A stretch of DNA of 61,989 nt from an uncultured Mediterraneibacter sp. (lineage in GTDB: Bacteria; Bacillota; Clostridia; Lachnospirales; Lachnospiraceae), in NCBI RefSeq assembly GCF_934309415.1, contig NZ_CAKRDI010000018.1:1-61989 (forward strand). The letters are read 5' to 3'. The notes below the pieces were generated by a model. The model ran no database searches and was not told the origin of the DNA. It was given only the letters and a program-made list of their open reading frames with translations. Each line of letters opens with the position of its first letter. Position 1 is the first letter of the stretch. A program made the translations under genes and the position numbers. Shown in pieces: positions 18,431 to 27,780 of this stretch.

Positions 18431-19486
18431 ATGAAAAAAGCAGCGAAAGAGTTGCAGAAGCATCTGATGACTGCAACATCTTATATGATCCCATTTGTAG
18501 TAGCCGGAGGTATTTTATATTCTCTCTCCATTCTTCTTGGAGGCGAAGGTGCTGTACCTGAGACAGGATGGCTGGCACAGGTCAATCAGATCGGAGCAGC
18601 AGGACTTGCACTTTTCATTCCGGTACTTGGCGGTTACATTGCATTCAGTATTGCAGATAAACCGGGGCTTGCACCTGGATTTATCGCAGCGTATCTGGCA
18701 AGAGAAGTCGGAGCAGGATTCATCGGCGGTATTATCGCAGGATTTATTGCAGGATATGCAGTAAAACAGTTAAAGAAGATTAAGATTCCGGCAGCATACA
18801 GAACACTTGGAACAATCTTCCTCTATCCTTTGGGTGGAACGATCATAGCCGGAGGCGCCATTGTCTTTATCCTTGGTGAACCGCTTGCAATGTTCATGAA
18901 CTTTATGACAGAAGGATTGAACGGAATGTCAGGCGCGGCAAAAGCTCCGCTTGGATTACTCCTTGGAGCGATGGTAGGAGTAGACATGGGAGGCCCGATC
19001 AATAAAGTAGCTTATACATTTGCTCAGACTCAGGTAGATACACTTCCATATCTGATGGGTGGTGTAGGAGCAGCCGGTGCGGTAGCACCGATCGGAATTG
19101 GACTTGCAACAATCCTTTTCCGCAAGAAATTCTCTTCAGAAGAAAGCAACTCCGGTAAGGCGGCAATTCTGATGGGATGCATGGGAATCACAGAAGGAGC
19201 GATTCCTTTCGCAGCAACAGATCCGCTGAGAGTTATTCCGGCTTATGTAGTTGGTTCTGCAACAGCGTGTATGTGTGGATTCTTATTCGGATGTGAAAAC
19301 CCGGTTCCGTGGGGCGGACTGGTAGGACTTCCGGTTATAACAAACAGACTTGGTTTCTGCGCAGCAATTGCAATCGGATCAGTCATTACAGCAGTGATCA
19401 TCGGAGTGACGAAGAAAGAAGTTGTTGAAGAGAAAGCAGTAGAAGAATCTTCAGATGATCTGGATATTACATTTGAGGATCTGTAG
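18431..19486 (+). CDS. PTS EIIC, fructose family
   Basis: A 351-residue membrane permease with about nine hydrophobic segments, beginning MKKAAKELQKHLMTATSYMI as in fructose-type IIC proteins. The diagnostic GITEGAIPFAATDP segment and the VGVDMGGPINK loop are present. The C-terminus is a short acidic tail with no fused IIB, which is supplied by the separate gene at 19688. It transports the sugar and phosphorylates it during uptake. Fructose-family IIC proteins also carry other ketoses and polyols, so the substrate is open. Confidence 0.92.
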   Translation: MKKAAKELQKHLMTATSYMIPFVVAGGILYSLSILLGGEGAVPETGWLAQVNQIGAAGLALFIPVLGGYIAFSIADKPGLAPGFIAAYLAREVGAGFIGGIIAGFIAGYAVKQLKKIKIPAAYRTLGTIFLYPLGGTIIAGGAIVFILGEPLAMFMNFMTEGLNGMSGAAKAPLGLLLGAMVGVDMGGPINKVAYTFAQTQVDTLPYLMGGVGAAGAVAPIGIGLATILFRKKFSSEESNSGKAAILMGCMGITEGAIPFAATDPLRVIPAYVVGSATACMCGFLFGCENPVPWGGLVGLPVITNRLGFCAAIAIGSVITAVIIGVTKKEVVEEKAVEESSDDLDITFEDL

Positions 19487-19687
19487 AAGTTAGAAACAAG
19501 AAGATTCTGTGCCAGGCAATTTGAAAATTATATTTTGAAATATACAGAGGTTCAATGTACAAATCAAAAAATAACGTGTCTAATAAATAATAGAATAGTA
19601 CGAAGTAAAATGAGAAAATGGCAGCAGTGATAAAGCATAAAATGTAGTGATAATAAAGTAAAAATAAAAATCAAGGAGGAAAACAAT

Positions 19688-19996
19688 ATGAAGATCGTTG
19701 GAGTAACAGCATGCCCATCAGGAGTAGCACATACATATATGGCAGCAGAAGCATTAGTGCTTGCAGGTAAAAAAGCAGGAGTAGAAGTAAAAGTAGAGAC
19801 ACAGGGATCCGCCGGAATCGAGAATCAGCTGACAGAAGCAGATGTGAAAGAAGCAGCATGTGTCATCCTTTCTAATGACGTTGCAATCCGCGACGAGGAA
19901 AGATTTAAAGGTAAAAAGGTAGTTCGTATGGGAACATCTGACCTTATGAAAAAAGCAGATGCACTGATTAAGAAGATTCAGGATACATTTCAATAA
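19688..19996 (+). CDS. PTS EIIB, fructose family
   Basis: A 102-residue IIB domain. The phosphocysteine is Cys9 in VTACPSGVAHTYMAAEA, nearly identical to the fructose IIB signature ACPTGIAHTYMAAE. A very strong AAGGAGGAAAAC site precedes the start. It lies 201 bases after the IIC stop and 201 bases before the transaldolase; I see no clear terminator in either gap. It completes the split IIA-IIC-IIB system of this operon. Confidence 0.93.
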   Translation: MKIVGVTACPSGVAHTYMAAEALVLAGKKAGVEVKVETQGSAGIENQLTEADVKEAACVILSNDVAIRDEERFKGKKVVRMGTSDLMKKADALIKKIQDTFQ

Positions 19997-20197
19997 GAGT
20001 TGTTTTTCACGGATATAGATAGTGAAAAAATGCAGAAGCTCTGTTTGTAAATACAGGCAGACTGAGAATTTATGATATCTGTAAAGTTATCGGATAAAAA
20101 GTTATAGTGCATGGATGAACGGAATGAAATAAGACAAATAGCAGGGAAATTGAACACAGCAGTTTCTCTGCATGAAAAAAGAAAAGGAGAATGAATT

Positions 20198-20851
20198 ATG
20201 AAATTTTTTATCGACACAGCAAACGTGGAGGACATTAAGAAAGCAAACGACATGGGAGTAATCTGCGGAGTTACAACAAACCCGTCACTGATCGCAAAAG
20301 AAGGACGTGTGTTTGAAGAAGTAATCGCAGAGATCGCATCCATCGTAGACGGAGCAATCAGTGGAGAGGTAAAAGCGACAACAACAGATGCAGAGGGAAT
20401 GATCGCAGAAGGACGCGAGATCGCAAAGATTCATCCAAACATGGTTGTTAAGATCCCGATGACAGTAGAAGGTCTCAAAGCAGTTAAAGTTCTTGCAGCA
20501 GAAGGAATCAAGACAAATGTAACACTGATCTTTTCAGCAAACCAGGCACTTCTTGCAGCAAGAGCCGGTGCTACATATGTATCTCCATTCCTTGGACGTC
20601 TGGATGATATTTCTACAAGAGGAACAGATCTGATCAGAGAGATCGCGGACATGTTCGAAGTAGCTGGAATTAAGACAGAGATCATTGCAGCAAGTGTTCG
20701 TAACCCGATCCATGTAACAGACTGTGCACTTGCAGGAGCTGACATCGCTACAGTACCTTACAAGGTAATCGAGCAGATGACACATCACCCGCTGACAGAT
20801 GCTGGAATCGAGAAATTTAAAAAAGATTATATTGCAGTATTTGGTGAGTAG
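20198..20851 (+). CDS. tal: transaldolase (small MipB/TalC-type)
   Basis: A 217-residue cytosolic enzyme of the short transaldolase/FSA group. The Schiff-base residue is Lys85 in VVKIPMT. Two positions separate transaldolase from fructose-6-phosphate aldolase. Glu57 in SGEVKA stands where FSA has Gln, and Phe131 in [10 protein letters not shown] stands where FSA has Tyr, so true transaldolase activity is favoured. Much of the core resembles Bacillus transaldolase ([18 protein letters not shown]). It moves dihydroxyacetone units between sugar phosphates. The transketolase halves follow 15 bases later. Confidence 0.92.
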   Translation: MKFFIDTANVEDIKKANDMGVICGVTTNPSLIAKEGRVFEEVIAEIASIVDGAISGEVKATTTDAEGMIAEGREIAKIHPNMVVKIPMTVEGLKAVKVLAAEGIKTNVTLIFSANQALLAARAGATYVSPFLGRLDDISTRGTDLIREIADMFEVAGIKTEIIAASVRNPIHVTDCALAGADIATVPYKVIEQMTHHPLTDAGIEKFKKDYIAVFGE

Positions 20852-20865
20852 AAGAAGGAGACATT

Positions 20866-21702
20866 ATGGATAAGTTAATGCTTATGAAAACAGCAAATGA
20901 GATCCGTAAGGATATTGTGACAGCAGTTCACAGTGCAAAAGCCGGACATCCGGGCGGATCCCTTTCAGCAGCTGACATTTTTACATACCTTTATTTTGAG
21001 GAACTGAATATCGACCCGAAGGATCCTAAGAAAGCAGATCGTGACAGATTTGTTCTTTCCAAAGGACATACAGCTCCGGGACTTTATTCTGCACTTGCAG
21101 AGAGAGGATATTTCCCGAAAGAAGATCTGAAGACACTTCGTCACACAGGATCTTACCTTCAGGGACATCCGGATATGAAGCATATCCCGGGTGTAGATAT
21201 GTCTTCAGGATCTCTTGGTCAGGGAATCTCAGCAGCAGTTGGTATGGCAATCGCAGGAAAGCTTGACAATGCTGATTACAGAGTCTACACATTACTTGGT
21301 GACGGTGAGATCCAGGAAGGTCAGGTATGGGAGGCTTCTATGCTGGCAGCAAGCTATAAGCTGGACAACCTGGTTGTAATCGTAGATAACAACAACCTTC
21401 AGATCGACGGAACCATTGAGGAAGTTAACTCTCCATATCCGATCGATAAGAAGTTTGAAGCATTTAATTTCCATGTAATCAATATCGACGGAAATGACTT
21501 TGATCAAATCGATGCTGCATTCAAAGAAGCAAAGACAGTCAAAGGACAGCCGACAGCAATCATTGCCAAGACTCTGAAAGGAAAAGGAGTTTCCTTCATG
21601 GAGAATCAGGTGGGATGGCATGGTAAAGCTCCGAACGATGAGCAGTATGCAATTGCAATGGCAGATTTAGAGAAAGCAGGTGAAGCATTATGTCAGAAGT
21701 AA
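20866..21702 (+). CDS. transketolase, N-terminal (thiamine-PP) subunit
   Basis: A 278-residue first half of a split transketolase. The thiamine-diphosphate and metal motif is GDGEIQEGQVWEA followed by NNNLQ at the usual spacing, and the N-terminus carries AKAGHPGGSLSAADI. An AGAAGGAGACATT site precedes the start. The stop overlaps the start of the second subunit by 13 bases, as expected for a coupled heteromeric enzyme. It transfers two-carbon ketol units in the pentose phosphate pathway. Confidence 0.94.
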   Translation: MDKLMLMKTANEIRKDIVTAVHSAKAGHPGGSLSAADIFTYLYFEELNIDPKDPKKADRDRFVLSKGHTAPGLYSALAERGYFPKEDLKTLRHTGSYLQGHPDMKHIPGVDMSSGSLGQGISAAVGMAIAGKLDNADYRVYTLLGDGEIQEGQVWEASMLAASYKLDNLVVIVDNNNLQIDGTIEEVNSPYPIDKKFEAFNFHVINIDGNDFDQIDAAFKEAKTVKGQPTAIIAKTLKGKGVSFMENQVGWHGKAPNDEQYAIAMADLEKAGEALCQK

Positions 21703-22631
21703 AGAAGATCGCAACAAGAGACAGCTACGGTAATGCTTTGGTTGAGCTCGGAAAAGAAAAAGAAGACCTGATCGTTCTGGATGCGGATCTTGCCGCAGCA
21801 ACAAAAACAGGCGTGTTCAAAAAGGAATTCCCAGAAAGACATATTGATTGCGGGATCGCTGAGGCAAACATGATCGGCGTGGCAGCAGGTCTGGCAGCAG
21901 CAGGAAAAGTTCCATTTGCAAGTTCTTTCGCAATGTTTGCAGCAGGACGTGCATTTGAGCAGGTAAGAAACTCTGTTGGATATCCGCATTTGAACGTAAA
22001 GATCGGAGCAACTCATGCAGGAATCTCTGTAGGAGAAGACGGAGCAACTCACCAGTGTAATGAAGATATCGCATTAATGCGTACGATTCCGGGAATGGTT
22101 GTAATCAATCCTTCTGATGATGTAGAAGCAAGAGCAGCAGTTCGTGCAGCTTACGAGCATCAGGGACCAGTTTATATGAGATTTGGACGTCTCGCAGTGC
22201 CGGTGATCAATGACAATCCGGATTACAAGTTTGAGCTTGGAAAAGGTGTTGTATTAAGAGAAGGTAAAGATCTGACAATCATCGCTACAGGTCTTCCGGT
22301 AAATAATTGTCTGGAAGTTGCAGAGAAACTTGCAGCAGATGGAATTGATGCAAAGGTGATCAATATCCATACGATCAAACCTCTGGATGAAGAACTGGTT
22401 GTTGCAGCTGCAAAAGAGACTGGAAAGGTTGTAACTGTGGAAGAACATTCCGTAATCGGTGGACTTGGAAGTGCTGTATGTGAAGTACTTGCTGAGAAAG
22501 CTCCGACAAAAGTTTTGAAAATCGGTGTAAATGATACGTTCGGAGAATCAGGTCCGGCAGTAGAACTTCTGAAGAAGTACGGTCTGGATATAGACAGCAT
22601 TTATGAAAAAGTAAAAGTATTTGCAAAATAA
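21690..22631 (+). CDS. transketolase, C-terminal (pyrimidine-binding) subunit
   Basis: A 313-residue second half of transketolase. The catalytic Glu is in DCGIAEANMIG, the pyrimidine-domain loop is FASSFAMFAAGRAFEQ, and the transketolase C-terminal domain runs from about residue 185 (VTVEEHSVIGGLGS). It overlaps the N-terminal subunit gene. Being last in the operon and beside transaldolase, it suggests the imported sugar phosphate is fed into the non-oxidative pentose phosphate pathway. Confidence 0.94.
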   Translation: MSEVKKIATRDSYGNALVELGKEKEDLIVLDADLAAATKTGVFKKEFPERHIDCGIAEANMIGVAAGLAAAGKVPFASSFAMFAAGRAFEQVRNSVGYPHLNVKIGATHAGISVGEDGATHQCNEDIALMRTIPGMVVINPSDDVEARAAVRAAYEHQGPVYMRFGRLAVPVINDNPDYKFELGKGVVLREGKDLTIIATGLPVNNCLEVAEKLAADGIDAKVINIHTIKPLDEELVVAAAKETGKVVTVEEHSVIGGLGSAVCEVLAEKAPTKVLKIGVNDTFGESGPAVELLKKYGLDIDSIYEKVKVFAK

Positions 22632-22731
22632 AGTAGAATACAATTAGAAAAATGGTCTATAGAAATGCCATAAAATTTGTAAAATCAACTCCACAAAATA
22701 TAGGTAATATAAAGTAAAGTTTGAAACAATA

Positions 22732-22770
22732 GAACGCCGGTAAACAACAATTCAGTTGCTGCCGGCGTTC
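22732..22770. terminator. hairpin between convergent operons
   Basis: A strong GC-rich stem (GAACGCCGG / GCCGGCGTTC) lies between the converging transketolase and xdh operons. No long T run follows on either strand, so its strength as an intrinsic terminator is uncertain. Confidence 0.55.
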
Positions 22771-22809
22771 TGCTTATAAGAAGGAATAAGTAAATTGTCT
22801 ATAGGAGTT

Positions 22810-23316
22810 TTATACCTGCTCAGCTTCATCATTTTTCCCAAGTCTGCGAAGCATGGTTTTCTTTACTGCGCGGAAGATATTCTCATAACCGGTACATCTG
22901 CACAGATGGCCGGACATCAGCTTCCGGATCTCATCATCTGAAAATTCGCGACCGGCATTCAGAATTTCTGTTGCGCTCATAATGAATCCCGGAGTACAGA
23001 ATCCACATTGAACCGCAGCTTCATCGATAAATGCCTGCTGGATGTCAGAAAGTTCACCGTTCGGTCCTGCCAGACCTTCCAGAGTGAGAAGCTCTTTCCC
23101 TTCTGCCCAGACAGCCAGATAGATACAGGAGTTGAAACATTCTCCGTCGATAATGACATTGCATGCTCCACATTCCCCTACTTCACAGCCTTTTTTCACA
23201 CTGGTCAGACGAAAATCATCACGGAGAACATCTGTCAGTGAAGCGCGGACATCGATCATCTTTTCTACCTTTTTTCCGTTGATAGTACAGGTAAGTAATT
23301 TATACTGTTTACTCAT
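22810..23316 (-). CDS. xdhC: xanthine dehydrogenase-like [2Fe-2S] subunit
   Basis: A 168-residue protein with both iron-sulfur clusters of the molybdenum hydroxylase family. The plant-type cluster motif is CEVGECGACNVIIDGEC. The second cluster motif is QCGFCTPGFIMS, followed by CRCTGYENI. It shuttles electrons between the molybdopterin and FAD subunits. Its start overlaps the FAD-subunit stop by eight bases. Symbols follow the E. coli xdhABC scheme; the real substrate may be another purine or aldehyde. Confidence 0.88.
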   Translation of the reverse strand: MSKQYKLLTCTINGKKVEKMIDVRASLTDVLRDDFRLTSVKKGCEVGECGACNVIIDGECFNSCIYLAVWAEGKELLTLEGLAGPNGELSDIQQAFIDEAAVQCGFCTPGFIMSATEILNAGREFSDDEIRKLMSGHLCRCTGYENIFRAVKKTMLRRLGKNDEAEQV

Positions 23317-24205
23317 CGATCACACCTCCTGCCAGTCGGATGGACTCTTTCAGTGCACGCTCTGCAAGGACAACAGCGATATGCTGACGGAAATCTTTCG
23401 CAGCACGCCAGCTGTCACGTGGATTGATGTCTTCCAGAACCGTTTTCGCAAATGCTTTAATTACTTCAGAAGAAACAGGTTTTCCTTTTGCAACTGCTTC
23501 TGCAGAAGGCGCACGCATCGGAACAGGTCCGGCCACACCATAAGCGATACGGACATCTTCCATAATCTTCTTATCTTCTGAAAGCTTTACATTTACAGAG
23601 CATCCGGTTGTAGCAATATCCATTGCGTTTCGCATTGCGTATTTAATATAGTGTCCATAATAGCCTTCATAGGCTGATTTTGGAATGATGATCGCAGTCT
23701 GGATCTCAGCGGGTTTCAAATCAACTACACCGGCTTTTATGTAAAAATCATGGATTGGAATTCTGCGGACTCCGTTTGGACCGGTGATTTCCACAATGGC
23801 ATCCCATGCATGAAGTGTGGATGCAGAATCGGCAGAGGTTACTCCATTGCAGGTATTTCCTCCAATGGTTCCGATGTTACGGATCTGTGGTCCACCGACC
23901 ATATCTACAGCTTCGCCAAGTACATTAATATGTTTCTGAATGATCGGATCCTTTGTAATATGAGAGAAACTTGTAAGAGAACCGATTCGGATCGCACCGT
24001 CTTCTTCATAGGAGACGCCTCTCATTTCATCGATCCTGTAAATGCTGACCAGTTCTTTCCCGGCACGTTTCCCTTCGCGCATCTGTACAAGCACATCGCT
24101 TCCTCCTGCGATGATCTGTGCTTCAGGATGTTCAGTCAGGAGCTGGATCGCATGTTCAACACTTTCTGCCTCATAGAGTGCTTTGATATCATACATCTGC
24201 AGCAC
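23309..24205 (-). CDS. xdhB: xanthine dehydrogenase-like FAD-binding subunit
   Basis: A 298-residue FAD subunit. The FAD-binding loop IIAGGSDVLVQMREG (near residues 34-48) and the second loop TIGGNTCNGVTSADS (near 113-127) are characteristic, and a CO-dehydrogenase flavoprotein C-terminal domain follows. It passes electrons to NAD+ or another acceptor. It overlaps the molybdopterin subunit gene upstream by 17 bases and the iron-sulfur subunit gene downstream by eight, so the three are translationally coupled. Confidence 0.9.
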   Translation of the reverse strand: MLQMYDIKALYEAESVEHAIQLLTEHPEAQIIAGGSDVLVQMREGKRAGKELVSIYRIDEMRGVSYEEDGAIRIGSLTSFSHITKDPIIQKHINVLGEAVDMVGGPQIRNIGTIGGNTCNGVTSADSASTLHAWDAIVEITGPNGVRRIPIHDFYIKAGVVDLKPAEIQTAIIIPKSAYEGYYGHYIKYAMRNAMDIATTGCSVNVKLSEDKKIMEDVRIAYGVAGPVPMRAPSAEAVAKGKPVSSEVIKAFAKTVLEDINPRDSWRAAKDFRQHIAVVLAERALKESIRLAGGVIDE

Positions 24206-26498
24206 CTCCTTCTTCTGTCATGTGATGTTCTTTGAAGCAACGATACAGATTATGTGGGTTAACCGGTGCATCATTTACAAAAACGCCTGTTGCATGATAG
24301 ACTGCGTTACGAATCGCAGGTGCGATGGAACAGGTAGGTGGTTCGCCTAAAGATTTTGTACCGAAAGCACTGGTTGGTTCCGGGTTTTCTATAAAATAAG
24401 CACGCAGTCGTGGATGATCCATAAAAGTAGACAGCTTATAGTCAAGCAGATTGTTATTTAACGCACGGCCTGTTTTTGGATCAAACAGCAGTTTTTCTGA
24501 AAGTCCGAATCCAATGCCCATACTCATTCCGCCGTGTACCTGGGCTTCTGCAAGCGCAGGATTGATGATAGTTCCAGCATCATGGACATTGACCAGATCC
24601 AGTAATTTTACCTGACACATTGGGATATCCACTTCTACTTCGGCGAAAGTACATCCGAAAGAGTAGGCATTGGACTTAATCTGGGCAGTACTTTCAGCAG
24701 AAAGATGCTGGCTGTTGCTTAAGCTGTACAATGCTTCCGTAGAAAGCTCGCCCAGTGACATAAGAATACGGTTGTCGGTAGTGCGGACAATCTTTCCGTC
24801 AATGATATCCAGATTAAATTCCGGCATACGGGTCAGCTCATGTGCATATTTCAAAATGCGTTCTTTCAAAAGAGCTGCAGTCTGGCGGATTGAAAATCCA
24901 GCGGTATAAGTCTGTCGGGAGGCATAAGCTCCTGTGCCAAATGGAGTAATATCCGTATCCTGGCAGGAGACAATATGAACTGCTTCCAGTGGAACGCCAA
25001 GGACATCTGCTGTCATCTGCGAATAGGCTGTGTCAGCGCCCTGACCAATCTCAGTCTCTCCAAGCTGTACCTGAAGAGAGCCATCCTGATTCAGAACCAT
25101 TCGACAGGACGATGTTTCAAGAGAAATGGGCCATACTGCGGTATTATACCAGAAGACAGCCATTCCGATTCCACGGCGGATGTCTCCGGTCTGATTCTGA
25201 TATTCCTGATATTTTCGTTTATAATTTGTAACTTCCATACCTTTATCAATACATTGGTTAAAGGTATCAGTATATAATTCGTTCTTAGAAAATGCATCGG
25301 TAAATCCAACCGGCATCAGATTTTTGCGGCGGAACTCGATCGGATCGATGCCAAGTTTTGCAGCAACTTCTTCTGTGTGGGATTCTACCGCCCACATTGC
25401 CTGAGGAATTCCGTATCCACGCATGGCTCCGGCTACGGATTTATTTGTAAAAATAGTGTAAGCATCCGCTTCTACATTATCACATGGATAAAGCTGCGGA
25501 AACGCACCGACGCCTTTTGCACAGATGCTGTGCCCGTGAGATGCGTAGGCTCCCTGATCGGAAAATGCTTCCAGTTTACGTGCGGCAAATGTTCCATCCG
25601 GGCGAACCCAGGAGATGATGTGGCTCTTGATCGCGTGACGAACACGGGTGGAGACAAAAGTCTCTTCTCTTGGTACATCCAGTTTAATCAGATGTCCGTT
25701 TAACTGCATACATAACCAGGCACAGAGAGGTTCGTATAAGACATCCTGTTTATTCCCAAATCCTCCGCCAATGTATGGCTTGATAATACGAATCTTGCCC
25801 CAGTCGATTCCGAGAGCCTGACCGACAACACGGCGGACGATATGTGGAATCTGTGTAGAACTGACAATCTTGATTCGGTCGCTCTCCATTTCTGCGTAGC
25901 AGATAAAATTCTCGATATGGCAGTGCTGTACGGTTGGTGTACTGTACCAGCCTTCCACTTTGATCAGCCCCGGTTCTTTGATGGCTTCTTCGTAATTTCC
26001 CTTGCGGATGGTAGTATGTTTTAGAATATTGTTCGGATAATCATCATGGAGCTGTGGAGCACCATCTTTCATAGCTTCCTGAACATCCAGTACGAATGGA
26101 TATTCTTCGTATTCTACCTTGAGTGCGCGGAGTGCCTGTGCAGCAGCTACTTCATCTTCTGCGACTACGGCGGCAATATCATCTCCATAGAATCTGACAC
26201 GGTCAGTCAGTACCAGACGGTCAGCCACATCCTGATGTGAAGGATCTGTGGACCAAGGGTGTCCGGCTGTGGGGTAGTAGTGTTTCTCTTTTAAATCAAA
26301 ACAGGTAAAAATTTTCACAACGCCCGGAATCTTTTCTGCCTCGGATGTATCAATTGACAGAACCCGTCCATTTGCGATTGTGGAGTGTACGATGCGTGCG
26401 ACATAGGCACTTTTGTCACAAAGATCATCTGTATAACGGGTACGTCCGATGACTTTGTCATATGCATCAACACGGGTTACTTTTTTTCCTACATACAT
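24189..26498 (-). CDS. xdhA: xanthine dehydrogenase-like molybdopterin subunit
   Basis: A 769-residue catalytic subunit. Residues about 15-120 are the a/b hammerhead domain and the rest is the molybdopterin-binding region. Motifs seen include GGGFGNKQDV, AMRGYGIPQAM (the Arg that fixes purine substrate in known enzymes), GQGADTAYSQM, and the catalytic Glu in LGEPPTCSIAPA. Gln replaces the Glu found in GGGFGGKE of animal xanthine oxidase; by recollection E. coli XdhA has the same Gln. The start uses an AAGGAG ten bases upstream. No cofactor-biosynthesis gene is nearby. Confidence 0.88.
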   Translation of the reverse strand: MYVGKKVTRVDAYDKVIGRTRYTDDLCDKSAYVARIVHSTIANGRVLSIDTSEAEKIPGVVKIFTCFDLKEKHYYPTAGHPWSTDPSHQDVADRLVLTDRVRFYGDDIAAVVAEDEVAAAQALRALKVEYEEYPFVLDVQEAMKDGAPQLHDDYPNNILKHTTIRKGNYEEAIKEPGLIKVEGWYSTPTVQHCHIENFICYAEMESDRIKIVSSTQIPHIVRRVVGQALGIDWGKIRIIKPYIGGGFGNKQDVLYEPLCAWLCMQLNGHLIKLDVPREETFVSTRVRHAIKSHIISWVRPDGTFAARKLEAFSDQGAYASHGHSICAKGVGAFPQLYPCDNVEADAYTIFTNKSVAGAMRGYGIPQAMWAVESHTEEVAAKLGIDPIEFRRKNLMPVGFTDAFSKNELYTDTFNQCIDKGMEVTNYKRKYQEYQNQTGDIRRGIGMAVFWYNTAVWPISLETSSCRMVLNQDGSLQVQLGETEIGQGADTAYSQMTADVLGVPLEAVHIVSCQDTDITPFGTGAYASRQTYTAGFSIRQTAALLKERILKYAHELTRMPEFNLDIIDGKIVRTTDNRILMSLGELSTEALYSLSNSQHLSAESTAQIKSNAYSFGCTFAEVEVDIPMCQVKLLDLVNVHDAGTIINPALAEAQVHGGMSMGIGFGLSEKLLFDPKTGRALNNNLLDYKLSTFMDHPRLRAYFIENPEPTSAFGTKSLGEPPTCSIAPAIRNAVYHATGVFVNDAPVNPHNLYRCFKEHHMTEEGGAADV

Positions 26499-26657
26499 CT
26501 CCTGTCATCTCCTTTTTCTTTTCACAGACAACAAACAGAAATCAGTCTGCGGATTTTAATTTTTTAAGACAGTAATTTACACGTTTTATTTTGCAGGATA
26601 GAAGCTGTTGGGGGTACAGGATAATTATGAACAGGAATAAAATTATAAGAAAATCTC

Positions 26658-26689
26658 GTTACTGTTTGCAGCTTGCTGTGAACAGTAAC
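26658..26689. repeat. dispersed palindrome, module A
   Basis: A 32-base copy of the palindrome GTTACTGTT..CAGC/GCTG..AACAGTAAC, lying just inside the 3' side of the Crp-type gene (its stop is at 26693) between it and xdhA. It is one base shorter than the 33-base copies elsewhere. As RNA it would form a hairpin. Confidence 0.8.
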
Positions 26690-26692
26690 AAA

Positions 26693-27394
26693 TCATCCGT
26701 TTACATAATAATCTATATCAGCTTTCATCTGCAGATATTGTTCTTTTGTGATTACAATCTTGCCTTTATTCAACCGGATCAACTTCATATCTTCCAGTTT
26801 TTTGATATTACGATTCAGGGTTTTCATAGAAATGCCGACTTCTTCAGAGATACGTGCTCGGGTCTGTTTTAATTCCAGTGTATCTGGTAAAGGTTGTTTC
26901 TGTTCATATTTTCGGACCAGATGAACCATCAACCGATCCTTTCCATCCATAAACAGATATTTCCTTGCCTCGGCAGTCTGTGACACCAGACGTTTCATAT
27001 TTTCCTGTGTACGCATATATAAGGCATCTACATCCATATGCATCCACTCCATATAATATACGGATGGGATTGCCAGCAGTCGGCATCTGGTAGAGGATAA
27101 GATGCTGATACGGTAATTGGTCATCCCTGCAAAGCATTCGATTTCACCAAAGAAATCGCCCGGTCCGAAATCTTTAAAGAAATAAGATTTCTCATTCATG
27201 GGCCATTCTACACCGGTTACTTTGCCGGATAAAACGATATAGATATAGTTACACGCTTCTCCGGCTTTGATAAATGTCTGATCGGCATCTACCTCTACAA
27301 GTGACATATAGTATTTGACTTCTTCGGTGCAATTTCGAAAAAGGACGTTCATATATTCCCGCTTTTTTGGTGGTAACACATTAAAAATATCCAC
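26693..27394 (-). CDS. Crp/Fnr family transcriptional regulator
   Basis: A 233-residue regulator. Residues about 15-130 form a cyclic-nucleotide-binding-type beta roll (FIKAGEACNYIYIVLSGKVTG, then FGPGDFFGEIECFAG). Residues about 165-225 form the winged helix-turn-helix (RISEEVGISMKTLNRNIKKLE). No four-cysteine iron-sulfur motif of FNR is seen. It lies immediately upstream of xdhA on the same strand with 194 bases between, so control of the xdh operon is likely. The ligand is unknown. Confidence 0.85.
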   Translation of the reverse strand: MDIFNVLPPKKREYMNVLFRNCTEEVKYYMSLVEVDADQTFIKAGEACNYIYIVLSGKVTGVEWPMNEKSYFFKDFGPGDFFGEIECFAGMTNYRISILSSTRCRLLAIPSVYYMEWMHMDVDALYMRTQENMKRLVSQTAEARKYLFMDGKDRLMVHLVRKYEQKQPLPDTLELKQTRARISEEVGISMKTLNRNIKKLEDMKLIRLNKGKIVITKEQYLQMKADIDYYVNG

Positions 27395-27780
27395 GGTCTG
27401 TTCTCCTTATCAATTATTATATAAAGAAGTTCAAATACTTTAAAAGGACAAGTGACTTCTTTTTTCTGTTTTTTTAATTCTTAGCAGTTTTAAACAATTT
27501 TGCACGAAACTTTGTATTATATTATAACGTATTTTGGTGAAAATGACAGCGGTTATTGAAAATAATGTATCAATATACATTCAAGCCAAAACATGCATCC
27601 TCCATGCCAATCAACAAAGTGATCGACATGTGAGTGAACAGTGATAATATCAGGGTTTTATAGAAAATATGTTTGGATAAGATACAAGAGACAAGAAAAA
27701 TATTTATTTTTTCGTGCTAATCAGCGTAGTAATTAGCACGAAAGTAAATTGCAATAATTATTTTGAGAAATATAGTTATA
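27395..27780. other. 386-base gap with degraded repeat and hairpin
   Basis: No gene is seen. The region should hold the promoter of the Crp-type gene at its left, a diverged module C repeat at 27578-27646, and a strong dyad at 27712-27743 (TCGTGCTAAT / ATTAGCACGA). The dyad follows the acetyltransferase stop on the minus strand but lacks an immediate T run, so it may be a weak terminator or a protein site. Confidence 0.55.
27578..27646. repeat. diverged dispersed repeat, module C
   Basis: This stretch (TTCAAGCC..GCATCCTCCATGCCAATCA..GTGA..GACATG..AGTGAACAGT) matches the module C part of the full-length repeats at 53383 and 61342, with several substitutions. It stands alone, without modules A and B. 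Confidence 0.7.

Noticed and set aside
20198..20851. fructose-6-phosphate aldolase instead of transaldolase
   Set aside because: The two diagnostic positions carry Glu57 and Phe131, as in transaldolases, not the Gln and Tyr of the aldolase.
27712..27743. intrinsic terminator of the acetyltransferase gene
   Set aside because: The dyad is strong but no T run follows it on the minus strand, so it is recorded only as a hairpin of uncertain role.
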